A DNA stretch of 49,534 bases, taken from NCBI GenBank assembly GCA_900545745.1, contig URAD01000012.1:1-49534 (forward strand), in the 5' to 3' direction. Under the pieces are notes generated by a model. It had not been told where the DNA came from and did not search any database. It saw only the letters and a list, made by a program, of their open reading frames with translations. Of the stretch, positions 39,425-46,410 are shown piece after piece. The DNA comes from an uncultured Collinsella sp. (lineage in GTDB: Bacteria > Actinomycetota > Coriobacteriia > Coriobacteriales > Coriobacteriaceae). A program made the translations under genes and the position numbers. The first letter of the stretch is position 1; every line of letters starts with the position of its first letter.

Positions 39425-39497
39425 CAGTTGCGGTGAAATACGGATTGTTTAGCCCAATAAACCTGGCAAACAGTCCGTATTTCACCGCAACTTATTT
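39425..39497 (+). repeat. TTGCGGTGAAATA stem-loop element, copy 3
   Basis: Left arm from 39426 (AGTTGCGGTGAAATACGGAT) pairs with the right arm 39468-39492 (CAGTCCGTATTTCACCGCAA core) over about 24 bp, the best-preserved copy; TTATTTT follows, so it is a usable terminator for the MFS gene. Confidence 0.85.
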
Positions 39498-39563
39498 TGG
39501 GGAAGGGGGTGCACGCTGGGCATACAATGGATGTCGTTGTGTTGAGCTTACCGGGAGGTTGCT

Positions 39564-40940
39564 ATGTGGGCATACGAGACGACGTTCTATCAGATCTATC
39601 CGCTGGGCTTTTGTGGAGCTCCGCGCGAAAACGCCGCCCCTGTTGCCGAGGATGAGCTCGCCCAGGCCGCCGATGCCACAGCTAGCCCCGATGCGCCCAT
39701 CATGAAGATTGCCAAATGGGCCGACTACCTGCAGGAACTCGGCGTTGGCACTGTGCTCATCAACCCGCCGCTCGAGTCCGATAGCCACGGCTACGATACG
39801 CGCAGCCTGCGCCATATCGACCGCCGCCTGGGTGGGGATACCGACTTTGCCGCCGTGTGCGACACGCTGCATGCCCACGGCATCCGCGTGGTGCTCGACG
39901 CCGTCTTCAACCACGTCGGTCGTGGCTTTTGGGCCTTCCGCGATGTGCAAGAGCATAAGTGGGACTCGCCCTACAAGGATTGGTTTCACATTAGCTTTGA
40001 CGGCGACTCGTGCTACGGCGACGGCTTTTGGTACGAGGGCTGGGAAGGCCATTTTGAGCTCGTGAAGCTCAACCTACAAAACCCCGCTGTGGTCGATTAC
40101 CTGCTCGAGTCTGTGCACCGTTGGGCCGACGTCTTTGGTGTCGACGGCCTGCGCCTGGACGTTGCCTATATGCTCGACCGCGACTTTATGCGCCGCCTAC
40201 ACTCCTTTGCCCGTGAGCTCAAGCCCGACTTCGTGCTGATCGGCGAGACGCTCCACGGCGACTACAACCAGATCGTCAACGACGAGATGCTCGACTCCTG
40301 CACCAACTACGAGTGCTACAAGGGCCTGTACTCCAGCTTTAACTCGGTCAACATGTTCGAGATCGCCCATTCGCTGCATCGCCAGTTTGGCGGCGATCCG
40401 TGGTGCATCTACCGCGGCAAACACCTGCTGTCGTTTGTCGACAACCACGATGTGCCGCGCCTGGCGAGCATCCTGACGGACAAGTCCTGCCTGCGCCCCG
40501 CCTACGGCATGCTCTTTGGTATGCCGGGCATCCCGTGCGTCTACTACGGCAGCGAGTGGGGAATTGCCGGCGAAAAGGGCGGCCCCGATGGCGACTGGGC
40601 GCTGCGCCCTGCGCTCGATGAGCCTGCGCCCAACGAGCTGACGGCGTTCATCACGCAGCTGGCGCACCTGCGCTCGGCAAACGACGCGGCGGCCCGTGCT
40701 CTCAACTACGGTGCCTATCGCAACGTGGTGATTCAGAATAAGCAGCTGCTGTTCGAGCGCGCCTGCGACGGAGCGACGGTACTCGTGGCGGTCAATGCCG
40801 TGGACGAGCCCTATACCTTTGGCGCCGGCGAGCTCAACGGGTCCTTTGTCGACCTGCTTGCCGACGACGTGCCCACGGTCGAGCTGGCGGGCTCCCTTGA
40901 GCTTGCGCCCTACGAGGTGCGTTATCTGTTGAGGGCCTAG
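39564..40940 (+). CDS. GH13 alpha-amylase-family glycosidase
   Basis: A 458-residue intracellular glycosidase (no signal peptide). The four GH13 regions are present: DAVFNH (112-117), GLRLDVA with nucleophile Asp199, IGETL with acid/base Glu228, and FVDNHD with Asp296. Between strands it has a subdomain B (YGDGFWYEGWEGHF). It begins MWAYETTFYQIYPLGFCGAP, like maltodextrin-acting enzymes that cut imported oligosaccharides. ATG 39564 follows GGGAGG. The next gene starts 3 bp after its stop. Confidence 0.93.
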   Translation: MWAYETTFYQIYPLGFCGAPRENAAPVAEDELAQAADATASPDAPIMKIAKWADYLQELGVGTVLINPPLESDSHGYDTRSLRHIDRRLGGDTDFAAVCDTLHAHGIRVVLDAVFNHVGRGFWAFRDVQEHKWDSPYKDWFHISFDGDSCYGDGFWYEGWEGHFELVKLNLQNPAVVDYLLESVHRWADVFGVDGLRLDVAYMLDRDFMRRLHSFARELKPDFVLIGETLHGDYNQIVNDEMLDSCTNYECYKGLYSSFNSVNMFEIAHSLHRQFGGDPWCIYRGKHLLSFVDNHDVPRLASILTDKSCLRPAYGMLFGMPGIPCVYYGSEWGIAGEKGGPDGDWALRPALDEPAPNELTAFITQLAHLRSANDAAARALNYGAYRNVVIQNKQLLFERACDGATVLVAVNAVDEPYTFGAGELNGSFVDLLADDVPTVELAGSLELAPYEVRYLLRA

Positions 40941-40943
40941 GCC

Positions 40944-41513
40944 ATGGCAGCGTCTGACGAGGGCTATCAACATATTGAGCATGGGTTTGAGCCCGTGTTC
41001 GACCAGCACTCGCGCGTTTTGGTGCTGGGGTCGTTTCCCTCGGTGCTTTCGCGCGCCAATGCCTTTTATTACGGTAACCCTCAGAATCGCTTTTGGCGGG
41101 TGATGGCCGCGTGCCTCGGTGTGCCTGTGCCGCCCAACGAGGGCGACCTTTTGGCGGGCAGCGAGCCTGCGACGCTCGACGCCTCGATTGCTGTCAAGCG
41201 ATCCATGCTACTGAACGGCGGCGTGGCCCTGTGGGATGTGATCGAGAGCTGCGACATTAAGGGCTCGAGCGACGCGAGCATTCGTAACGTTGTGCCGGCA
41301 CATATCGAGTGCATTGCCGGCGCAGCTCCCATTAAGCAGGTGATATGCAACGGTGGTACAGCTGGCCGGCTCTACAAGCGCTATCTACAAGAACGCACCG
41401 GGCTGCCCGCCATCGTCCTGCCCTCGACAAGCCCCGCCAATGCCGCCTGGCGCCTGGAGCGTCTCGTTGAGCGGTGGAACGGCGCCGCTGATTGGCGGGC
41501 TTCTTCGATTTAG
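40944..41513 (+). CDS. DNA-deoxyinosine/uracil glycosylase (UDG superfamily, HDG type)
   Basis: A 189-residue member of the uracil-DNA glycosylase superfamily. Motif A is LGSFPSVLSRANAFYYGNPQNRFW (spaced motifs GSFPS and YYGNPQNRFW, about 30-52) and motif B is LPSTSPANA (about 159-167). Family 6 enzymes with this pattern remove hypoxanthine, the product of adenine deamination. It is probably co-transcribed with the GH13 gene, an odd pairing with no functional link. It overlaps the convergent gene by 4 bp at the stops. Confidence 0.85.
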   Translation: MAASDEGYQHIEHGFEPVFDQHSRVLVLGSFPSVLSRANAFYYGNPQNRFWRVMAACLGVPVPPNEGDLLAGSEPATLDASIAVKRSMLLNGGVALWDVIESCDIKGSSDASIRNVVPAHIECIAGAAPIKQVICNGGTAGRLYKRYLQERTGLPAIVLPSTSPANAAWRLERLVERWNGAADWRASSI

Positions 41514-42163
41514 CAGTTTGAGTGTTTGGCAAGACGTCTCATAACGGCGTGCCAGATCGGTGTGGGCAGTGCAGGCTCGGCGCGTACCATGCCGTCGGTG
41601 TCGGCGCCGCCCGTTGCTGCGCCACCGAGCTTCTGCGCGTGTTCGACGGAACACCCCATGCGAACGGCGCCCACGAGCTTGTCCATGGCCTCCGAAAACG
41701 GTCGTCGCAAGAGTCCCATGCGCGGGGAGCGACGAAGCGCCGCAATGCCGCTGCCGGCGCAGATGACAACGCCGCCACACCACAATTGGCCCTGGCGTTC
41801 GCATGCCTTGTGCAGACGAACAGCGGCCCCACGCGCCTGTTCAGCGCCCTCTTGTGCGGCTCGAATCACGGCATAGACACGCGTTCCCGTACTGCCAAAG
41901 CGATCGAGTATCTGCTCGACAGCGATCATAGCCTCATCATCAAATGCATCATCAACAGCGAGCACGATGCCATCGGCTGCACCGGCGTCATTTGCCTTCA
42001 GGTCGATCGGGCGGGGGAGTGCAGTGCCAGAAAGCCGGGCATAGGCGGCGATGGCATCCTGCAGGTCCCAGAGCAAAAACTCAAGATCGACGCTCTCGGG
42101 AATACTGATATACGCAATGGTTTGCAGCGTTTTGGGCTTATCGCCGCGTGCGGTCGTCTCCAT
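41510..42163 (-). CDS. Protein of unknown function
   Basis: A 217-residue soluble protein of no family I can name with certainty. It starts with a basic/polar stretch, then LQTIAYISIPESVDLEFLLW, a possible Rossmann-like strand (DGIVLAVDDAFDDEAM about 65-80), and QLWCGGVVICAGSGIAAL followed by RRPFSEAMDKLVGAVRMG, which loosely recalls flavodoxin-like FMN reductases. ATG 42163 follows AAAGGAG. It is the only minus-strand gene between 34.3 kb and the right edge. Confidence 0.68.
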   Translation of the reverse strand: METTARGDKPKTLQTIAYISIPESVDLEFLLWDLQDAIAAYARLSGTALPRPIDLKANDAGAADGIVLAVDDAFDDEAMIAVEQILDRFGSTGTRVYAVIRAAQEGAEQARGAAVRLHKACERQGQLWCGGVVICAGSGIAALRRSPRMGLLRRPFSEAMDKLVGAVRMGCSVEHAQKLGGAATGGADTDGMVRAEPALPTPIWHAVMRRLAKHSNC

Positions 42164-42256
42164 GTCATCTCCTTTCCGGCTTGTTTCCGTTTAGGTTACA
42201 CCGTCTGGCGGCGCCTCGCCGCGCTATCCTAGTGCAACCCTTACGAAAGGAACGCC

Positions 42257-43393
42257 ATGCGTCTGCCCATGAATACCTCGCTTGCCACGCTCAAGCCCTC
42301 CGGCATCCGTCGGATTAACGCGCTCGCCGCCCAGCACCCAGGGTGCATCGCGCTTGCGCTCGACGAACCCGATTTTCCTACGCCCGATGTGATTGGCGCC
42401 GAGGTGACGGCCTCGCTCGACCGCGGCGACACGCACTATCCGCCCAACAACGGCCGTCCCGCCCTGCGTGAGGCGTTGTCTGCCTACATGGGGGACGCGG
42501 GCCTGGCGTTTTCCGCCGATGAGGTCATCCTGGCCGACGGCGCGACCGAGGCCCTGTCGGCAACATTCATGGCTATGCTCAACCCCGGCGACGAGGTCAT
42601 CATCCCCACGCCGGCCTTTGGCCTGTACGAGAGCATCGTCGTGGCCAACCACGCTAAGGCGGTCTTTTTTGATACGGAGCCCGCGCAATTCCAGATCGAT
42701 GAGGAAGCGCTTCGTGCCTGCGTGACACCGGCGACCAAGGCCATCGTCATCTGCTCGCCCAACAACCCCACGGGCTGCATCCTCAACGCAGCATCGCTCG
42801 ACGCCGTGGCACACGTGGCGGAGCAGGCGGGCATCTACGTGGTCTGCGACGACGTATACAACCGCCTGGTCTACGTGGACGGCTACGAGCGCTTTGCCCA
42901 GCGCCACCCGGAGCTTCGTGAGCAGACGGTAGTCATCGAGAGCTTCTCCAAGCCCTGGGCTATGACCGGCTGGCGCCTGGGCTGGCTCGCAGCGGCAACC
43001 CCCGTCATCGCCGAGATCGCAAAAGCCCACCAATACCTAGTATCGAGTGCTGTCTCCTTTGAGATGGACGCCGCAGCGCGAGCCCTGACCGTCGACCCAA
43101 CCCCCATGCTCAAAGTCTACCGAGCCCGCCGCGAACGCGTACTCGCAGCCTTAGACGCCATGGGCCTCGACGTAGTGGAACCAGCCGGCGCCTTCTACGC
43201 CTTCCCCAGCATCAAACAGTACGGCCTAACCAGCGAAGTCTTCTGCATCAAAGCCATCAAAGAGGCCAACGTAGCCCTAGTCCCGGGCGACTGTTTCGGC
43301 ACCGAAGGCCACATCCGCCTAAGCTACTGCGTCTCCGACCAAGATCTAGACGAAGGCCTCCACCGCCTGTCCACCTTCGTTTCAACCCTGTAG
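42257..43393 (+). CDS. PLP-dependent class I/II aminotransferase
   Basis: A 378-residue fold-type I aminotransferase. ALDEPDFPTPDVI (34-46), LADGATEALSATFMAML, CSPNNPTGC (166-174), CDDVYNRLVY and the lysine motif SFSKPWAMTGWR with PLP-Lys232 are all present, as is RLSYC near the end for substrate carboxylate. Aspartate/aromatic or alanine-type specificity cannot be told. ATG 42257 follows AAAGGA. From about base 43030 to the end, codons ending in A (CTA, GTA, GAA, AAA, CCA) replace the CTG, GTG, GAG and AAG used earlier, as though the 3' third has another origin. Confidence 0.9.
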   Translation: MRLPMNTSLATLKPSGIRRINALAAQHPGCIALALDEPDFPTPDVIGAEVTASLDRGDTHYPPNNGRPALREALSAYMGDAGLAFSADEVILADGATEALSATFMAMLNPGDEVIIPTPAFGLYESIVVANHAKAVFFDTEPAQFQIDEEALRACVTPATKAIVICSPNNPTGCILNAASLDAVAHVAEQAGIYVVCDDVYNRLVYVDGYERFAQRHPELREQTVVIESFSKPWAMTGWRLGWLAAATPVIAEIAKAHQYLVSSAVSFEMDAAARALTVDPTPMLKVYRARRERVLAALDAMGLDVVEPAGAFYAFPSIKQYGLTSEVFCIKAIKEANVALVPGDCFGTEGHIRLSYCVSDQDLDEGLHRLSTFVSTL

Positions 43394-43450
43394 CCCAACG
43401 GGACGCAACACATCGGCCCACCGACCCAAGCATTATGAGTGGGGCGCGCC

Positions 43451-43659
43451 GGCCAACGAAAACCCGGGCTGCCCAAAGTCAACGCAGGCACGCTCCGCCG
43501 AAGGCCAGGCGCAAGGTTTTCGTAGATTCCGCACGAGCCGAAGAGCACTTAATGTGCTCTTCGTGCGAGCCAGGACTTGACCGAGCGAAAACCTTGCGCC
43601 TGGCCTTTGGCTGCGCGGCCGGATGGTGGAATTGTGTGCAGCCCGGTTTTCCGTTGACC
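43451..43659. repeat. About 210-bp nested palindrome upstream of rplJ
   Basis: Three pairs of arms are nested: outer 43451-43472 with 43638-43659 (19 of 22 match), middle 43501-43522 with 43586-43607 (22 of 22), and inner 43539-43548 with 43554-43563 (10 of 10) around the loop TTAAT. Between them shorter matches add to the fold. The outer right arm includes the TTGACC -35 of the rplJ promoter. No open frame in the region looks coding. Confidence 0.9.
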
Positions 43660-43682
43660 GACGCCGGGGTCCCCGCCATAAT
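43645..43682 (+). promoter_or_regulatory. rplJ-rplL promoter
   Basis: TTGACC (43654-43659), 17-bp spacer, CATAAT (43677-43682). The upstream context GGTTTTCCGTTGAC resembles the tRNA-Tyr and rpmG promoters. It lies at the edge of the nested palindrome and 26 bp before the L10 leader. Confidence 0.7.
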
Positions 43683-43707
43683 ACTTTCGGTTCACGCACG
43701 AATCCGC

Positions 43708-43785
43708 TGCCAGAGACAGCCGGTGCAAACGGGCATCGCCCGCGAGCTTAATGGGATATCCCGCCAGCCGAGGTGGTCGAGTAGA
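43708..43785 (+). ncRNA. Ribosomal protein L10 leader
   Basis: The 5' UTR holds CAGAGACAGCCGGTG, GCGAGCTTAAT and CCCGCCAGCCGAGG, in the order of the conserved L10(L12)4-binding leader (AGACAGCnGGTG, GCUUAA, CCGCCGAGG). L10 bound here would control the downstream attenuator. A hairpin gggcatcgccc is in between. Confidence 0.8.
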
Positions 43786-43796
43786 TATGTCTTCTC

Positions 43797-43835
43797 GCCC
43801 CCGTCGCTCATGCAGCGCGGGGGCTTTCTTTTTGG
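43797..43835 (+). terminator. Attenuator terminator of the rplJ leader
   Basis: gcccccg (43797-43803) and cgggggc (43818-43824), extended by cgct/agcg after a one-base bulge, then TTTCTTTTT. It sits between the L10 leader and rplJ and is best read as the expression platform. Confidence 0.8.
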
Positions 43836-43898
43836 ACATGCCCCCGTCACGTCCTTGTGGCGGACCGTGCCCGGAAAGAATTCGAGGAGGTGTAATTC

Positions 43899-44420
43899 AT
43901 GCCCCAGCAGTACAAAATCGACAAGGTTGCAGAGATCGAGTCCCGTATCGCCGAGAACGCCGGTCTGTTCGTCGTCAACTACAACGGTCTGACGGTTAAG
44001 CAGGCTCAGGAGCTGCGTCATCAGCTTCGCGAGTGCGGCGCCGAGATGAAGGTCTACAAGAACAACCTGGTCAAGATCGCTCTCAAGAACCAGGAGCAGC
44101 CCGAGCTCGACGAGATCCTCGCCGGCCCCGTCGCTTATGTGTTCTACGAGTCCGAGCCGGTCGAGGCCGCTAAGGCCCTTAAGGACTTCTCCGCTAAGTC
44201 CAAGGGCGTCCTTGAGATCACGGGCGGTATCTCCGACGGCAAGGCCGTTTCCGCTGATGATGTTAAGGCTATCGCCGAGCTGCCCACCAAGGATCAGCTT
44301 CTCGGCCAGATCGCCGGTCTCATCTCCGGTTTCGCTCGCGACATCGCTGTCTGCGTCAACGGCGTTTCCTCTGGTCTCGCTCGTTCGATCCAGCAGGTCT
44401 CCGAGCAGAAGGCAGCCTAG
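43899..44420 (+). CDS. rplJ: 50S ribosomal protein L10
   Basis: A 173-residue L10: VAEIESRIAENAGLFVVNYN at the start, then the rRNA-binding GLTVKQAQELRHQLRECGAE, and a C-terminal helix (FARDIAVCVNGVSSGLARSI) that binds L7/L12 dimers. ATG 43899 follows GAGGAGG. It is the first gene of the rplJ-rplL unit and its leader carries an L10 site and attenuator. Confidence 0.97.
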   Translation: MPQQYKIDKVAEIESRIAENAGLFVVNYNGLTVKQAQELRHQLRECGAEMKVYKNNLVKIALKNQEQPELDEILAGPVAYVFYESEPVEAAKALKDFSAKSKGVLEITGGISDGKAVSADDVKAIAELPTKDQLLGQIAGLISGFARDIAVCVNGVSSGLARSIQQVSEQKAA

Positions 44421-44522
44421 TTGCTGTTTTCACCCGCGGCGGCAACGCCGCACCCCTGGCGCATTCGCGTCGTGTTTTAACTGATCTCCGTGCATCCGCA
44501 CGGAAACCGAAAGGACTTAGAA

Positions 44523-44900
44523 ATGGCTAAGCTTACCACCGATGAGATCATCGATGCTCTTAAGGAAATGACCCTTCTCGAGGCTTCCGAGCTCGTCAAG
44601 GCTATCGAGGACACCTTCGGCGTTTCCGCCGCTGCTCCTGCCGCTGTTGTCGCCGCTCCCGCTGCTGGCGCTGCTGAGGCCGAGGAGAAGACCGAGTTTG
44701 ACGTCGTGCTCGAGGGCTTCGGCGACAACAAGATCCAGGTCATCAAGGCCGTCCGTGAGCTCACCAACCTTGGCCTGAAGGAGGCCAAGGAGGTCGTCGA
44801 GGGCGCTCCCAAGGCTGTTCTCGAGGGTGCCAAGAAGGAGGACGCCGAGGCTGCCAAGGAGAAGCTCGAGGCTGCTGGCGCTGCTGTCACCCTCAAGTAA
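44523..44900 (+). CDS. rplL: 50S ribosomal protein L7/L12
   Basis: A 125-residue stalk protein: N-terminal dimer domain (LTTDEIIDALKEMTLLEASE), Ala-rich hinge (about 38-55) and C-terminal factor-binding domain (EFDVVLEGFGDNKIQVIK, then GLKEAKEVVEGAPK). ATG 44523 follows GAAAGGA. The 102-bp gap from rplJ has two hairpins (gcggcg-gcaa-cgccgc 44437-44452; ccgtgc-atcc-gcacgg near 44490-44505), the second of which may affect rplL translation. Confidence 0.97.
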   Translation: MAKLTTDEIIDALKEMTLLEASELVKAIEDTFGVSAAAPAAVVAAPAAGAAEAEEKTEFDVVLEGFGDNKIQVIKAVRELTNLGLKEAKEVVEGAPKAVLEGAKKEDAEAAKEKLEAAGAAVTLK

Positions 44901-44927
44901 TCAGGCTTTCTCGCCAGATTTCTTTGC

Positions 44928-44962
44928 AGACGGGGTTCGCATTGCGAGCCCCGTCTTTTTTG
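44928..44962 (+). terminator. rplL terminator
   Basis: agacggggttcgc (44928-44940) pairs with gcgagccccgtct (44944-44956) with one wobble, then TTTTT. It ends the rplJL unit, so rpoB is not simply read through from rplL. Confidence 0.9.
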
Positions 44963-45090
44963 TTTTTCGGTCCCTCGACATCGGTAGCTCAAACTGCCAT
45001 GTTCTGTGATTTGCGTCGTATCGGGCACCCTGCCGTTGGGCAATAAAATTGCACCATTCGAGCAATAATTTGCGTTGACCTGCTGAAGAA

Positions 45091-45118
45091 TTGTCTCTGC
45101 CTTGTAGCGACATATAGT
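45091..45118 (+). promoter_or_regulatory. Possible galU promoter
   Basis: TTGTCT (45091-45096), 16-bp spacer, TATAGT (45113-45118), about 97 bp before galU. The rest of 44963-45214 shows no gene or repeat. Confidence 0.5.
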
Positions 45119-45214
45119 TCCAGCGGTAAGATGCTTAGGTATCGCAATTTGGTCTGCGGCTGTGTGCCGCACGCATGGGGCGCTTTTGCGCCTGCGAAAG
45201 GATCTTTGAATAAC

Positions 45215-46123
45215 ATGAAGGCAATCATCCCCGCCGCCGGTCTTGGCACGCGTTTTCTGCCTGGCACCAAGTGCACGCCCAAAGAGATGCTGCCGGTGCT
45301 CGACAAGCCCGTCATTCAGTACGTCGTCGAGGAGGCGCTCGACCCCGAGGAAGTCGACGACGCCATCATCGTTACTTCTCCCGGTAAGCCCGAGCTACTG
45401 AACTACTTCCAGCCCGATCGCTCGCTCGAGAACCTGCTGCGCGAGCGCGGCAAGAACGCCTATGCCGATGCCGTCGCCCACGCTGGCGGTATGCCGGTCG
45501 ACTTCCGCTATCAGTACGAGCCCAAGGGCCTCGGCCATGCTATTCGCTCTGCTGCCGACGCCGTGGCAGGGGAGAACTTCCTGGTTCTTCTGGGCGACTA
45601 CGTTGTGCCTAACCGCGACATCTGCGACAAGATGCTCGCCGTTTCCAAGGAGCACGGTGGCGCTTCGGTTATCGCCGTCGCTGCTTGCTCGCCCGAGGAA
45701 GTCAGCCGCTACGGCGTTATCGCCGGTGAGCGCGTCGGTTCGCTCGAGGGTGCCGAGGACGTTGCCGATGCAGAGCCGGGCGCTGTCTGGCGCATCGGCG
45801 GTCTGGTCGAGAAGCCCGCTCCCGAGGCGGCTCCGTCCAATCTGTACATCGTCGGTCGCTACCTGCTGAGCCCGCTGGTCATGGACCTGCTGGCAGATCA
45901 GCAGGCCGGCAAGGGCGGCGAGATCCAGCTCACCGACGCCATGGCCCGTTCGCTCGACCGCGAGGCCATGTATGCCGTCGTCATTGACCCGCTGTCGGGC
46001 TACGACACCGGCACTCCCTCTGGCTGGATGGCCACCAACGCCCTCATGGCCGCAAGCGACCCCCGCTTTGCCGATGCCTTCTGGGATGCCATCGACGAGC
46101 GCGGCGGATTGATGCGCAAGTAA
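45215..46123 (+). CDS. galU: UTP-glucose-1-phosphate uridylyltransferase
   Basis: A 302-residue nucleotidyltransferase that makes UDP-glucose. AIIPAAGLGTRFLPGTK (3-19) is the nucleotide-binding signature, PKEMLPVLDKPVIQYVVEEA follows, then GLGHAI, GDY and GRYLLSPL. ATG 45215 follows GAAAGGA; a longer frame upstream has no ribosome binding site. Its place between rplL and rpoB is unusual, and it has its own promoter and terminator. Confidence 0.95.
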   Translation: MKAIIPAAGLGTRFLPGTKCTPKEMLPVLDKPVIQYVVEEALDPEEVDDAIIVTSPGKPELLNYFQPDRSLENLLRERGKNAYADAVAHAGGMPVDFRYQYEPKGLGHAIRSAADAVAGENFLVLLGDYVVPNRDICDKMLAVSKEHGGASVIAVAACSPEEVSRYGVIAGERVGSLEGAEDVADAEPGAVWRIGGLVEKPAPEAAPSNLYIVGRYLLSPLVMDLLADQQAGKGGEIQLTDAMARSLDREAMYAVVIDPLSGYDTGTPSGWMATNALMAASDPRFADAFWDAIDERGGLMRK

Positions 46124-46143
46124 GCCTTCGGGCATCGACATTT

Positions 46144-46177
46144 ACGGGCGCGGACCTCGGTTCGCGCCCGTTTTTTA
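46144..46177 (+). terminator. galU terminator
   Basis: acgggcgcg (46144-46152) and cgcgcccgt (46163-46171), then TTTTTT. Confidence 0.92.
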
Positions 46178-46218
46178 TAAGAGCTGCGATTGCCGGCTCT
46201 CTGTTCACAGAAAATATA

Positions 46219-46232
46219 TGAACAGATGTTCG
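46219..46232. promoter_or_regulatory. LexA (SOS)-like box
   Basis: TGAACAGATGTTCG fits the Gram-positive SOS box CGAACnnnnGTTYG with one mismatch. It lies between the galU terminator and rpoB, overlapping a longer repeat ctgttca (46201)-tgaacag (46219). No SOS gene is nearby, so it may be chance. Confidence 0.3.
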
Positions 46233-46309
46233 ATACACATACATCTACCTGCGTGTTTTCTGTCGAAAAACTTTGCTACTCCAAAAACTCAATCGCGTCA
46301 AGGCTTTTC

Positions 46310-46337
46310 TTGCCCAACGGTCGGTACCTGATAAACT
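46310..46337 (+). promoter_or_regulatory. Probable rpoB promoter
   Basis: TTGCCC (46310-46315), 16-bp spacer, TAAACT (46332-46337), giving a leader of about 70 nt with a small hairpin tggcga/tcgcca (46354-46374). Confidence 0.45.
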
Positions 46338-46410
46338 ATTAGGTTGCGATAACTGGCGAAGCTATGCCTCGCCAACCCACCGAGCATTTCCGTGAAGGAG
46401 GAAAAACCTG

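Noticed and set aside
43435..43992. Open frame of 185 codons across the rplJ leader
   Set aside because: It spans the nested palindrome, promoter, L10 leader and attenuator; codon use is not coding-like.
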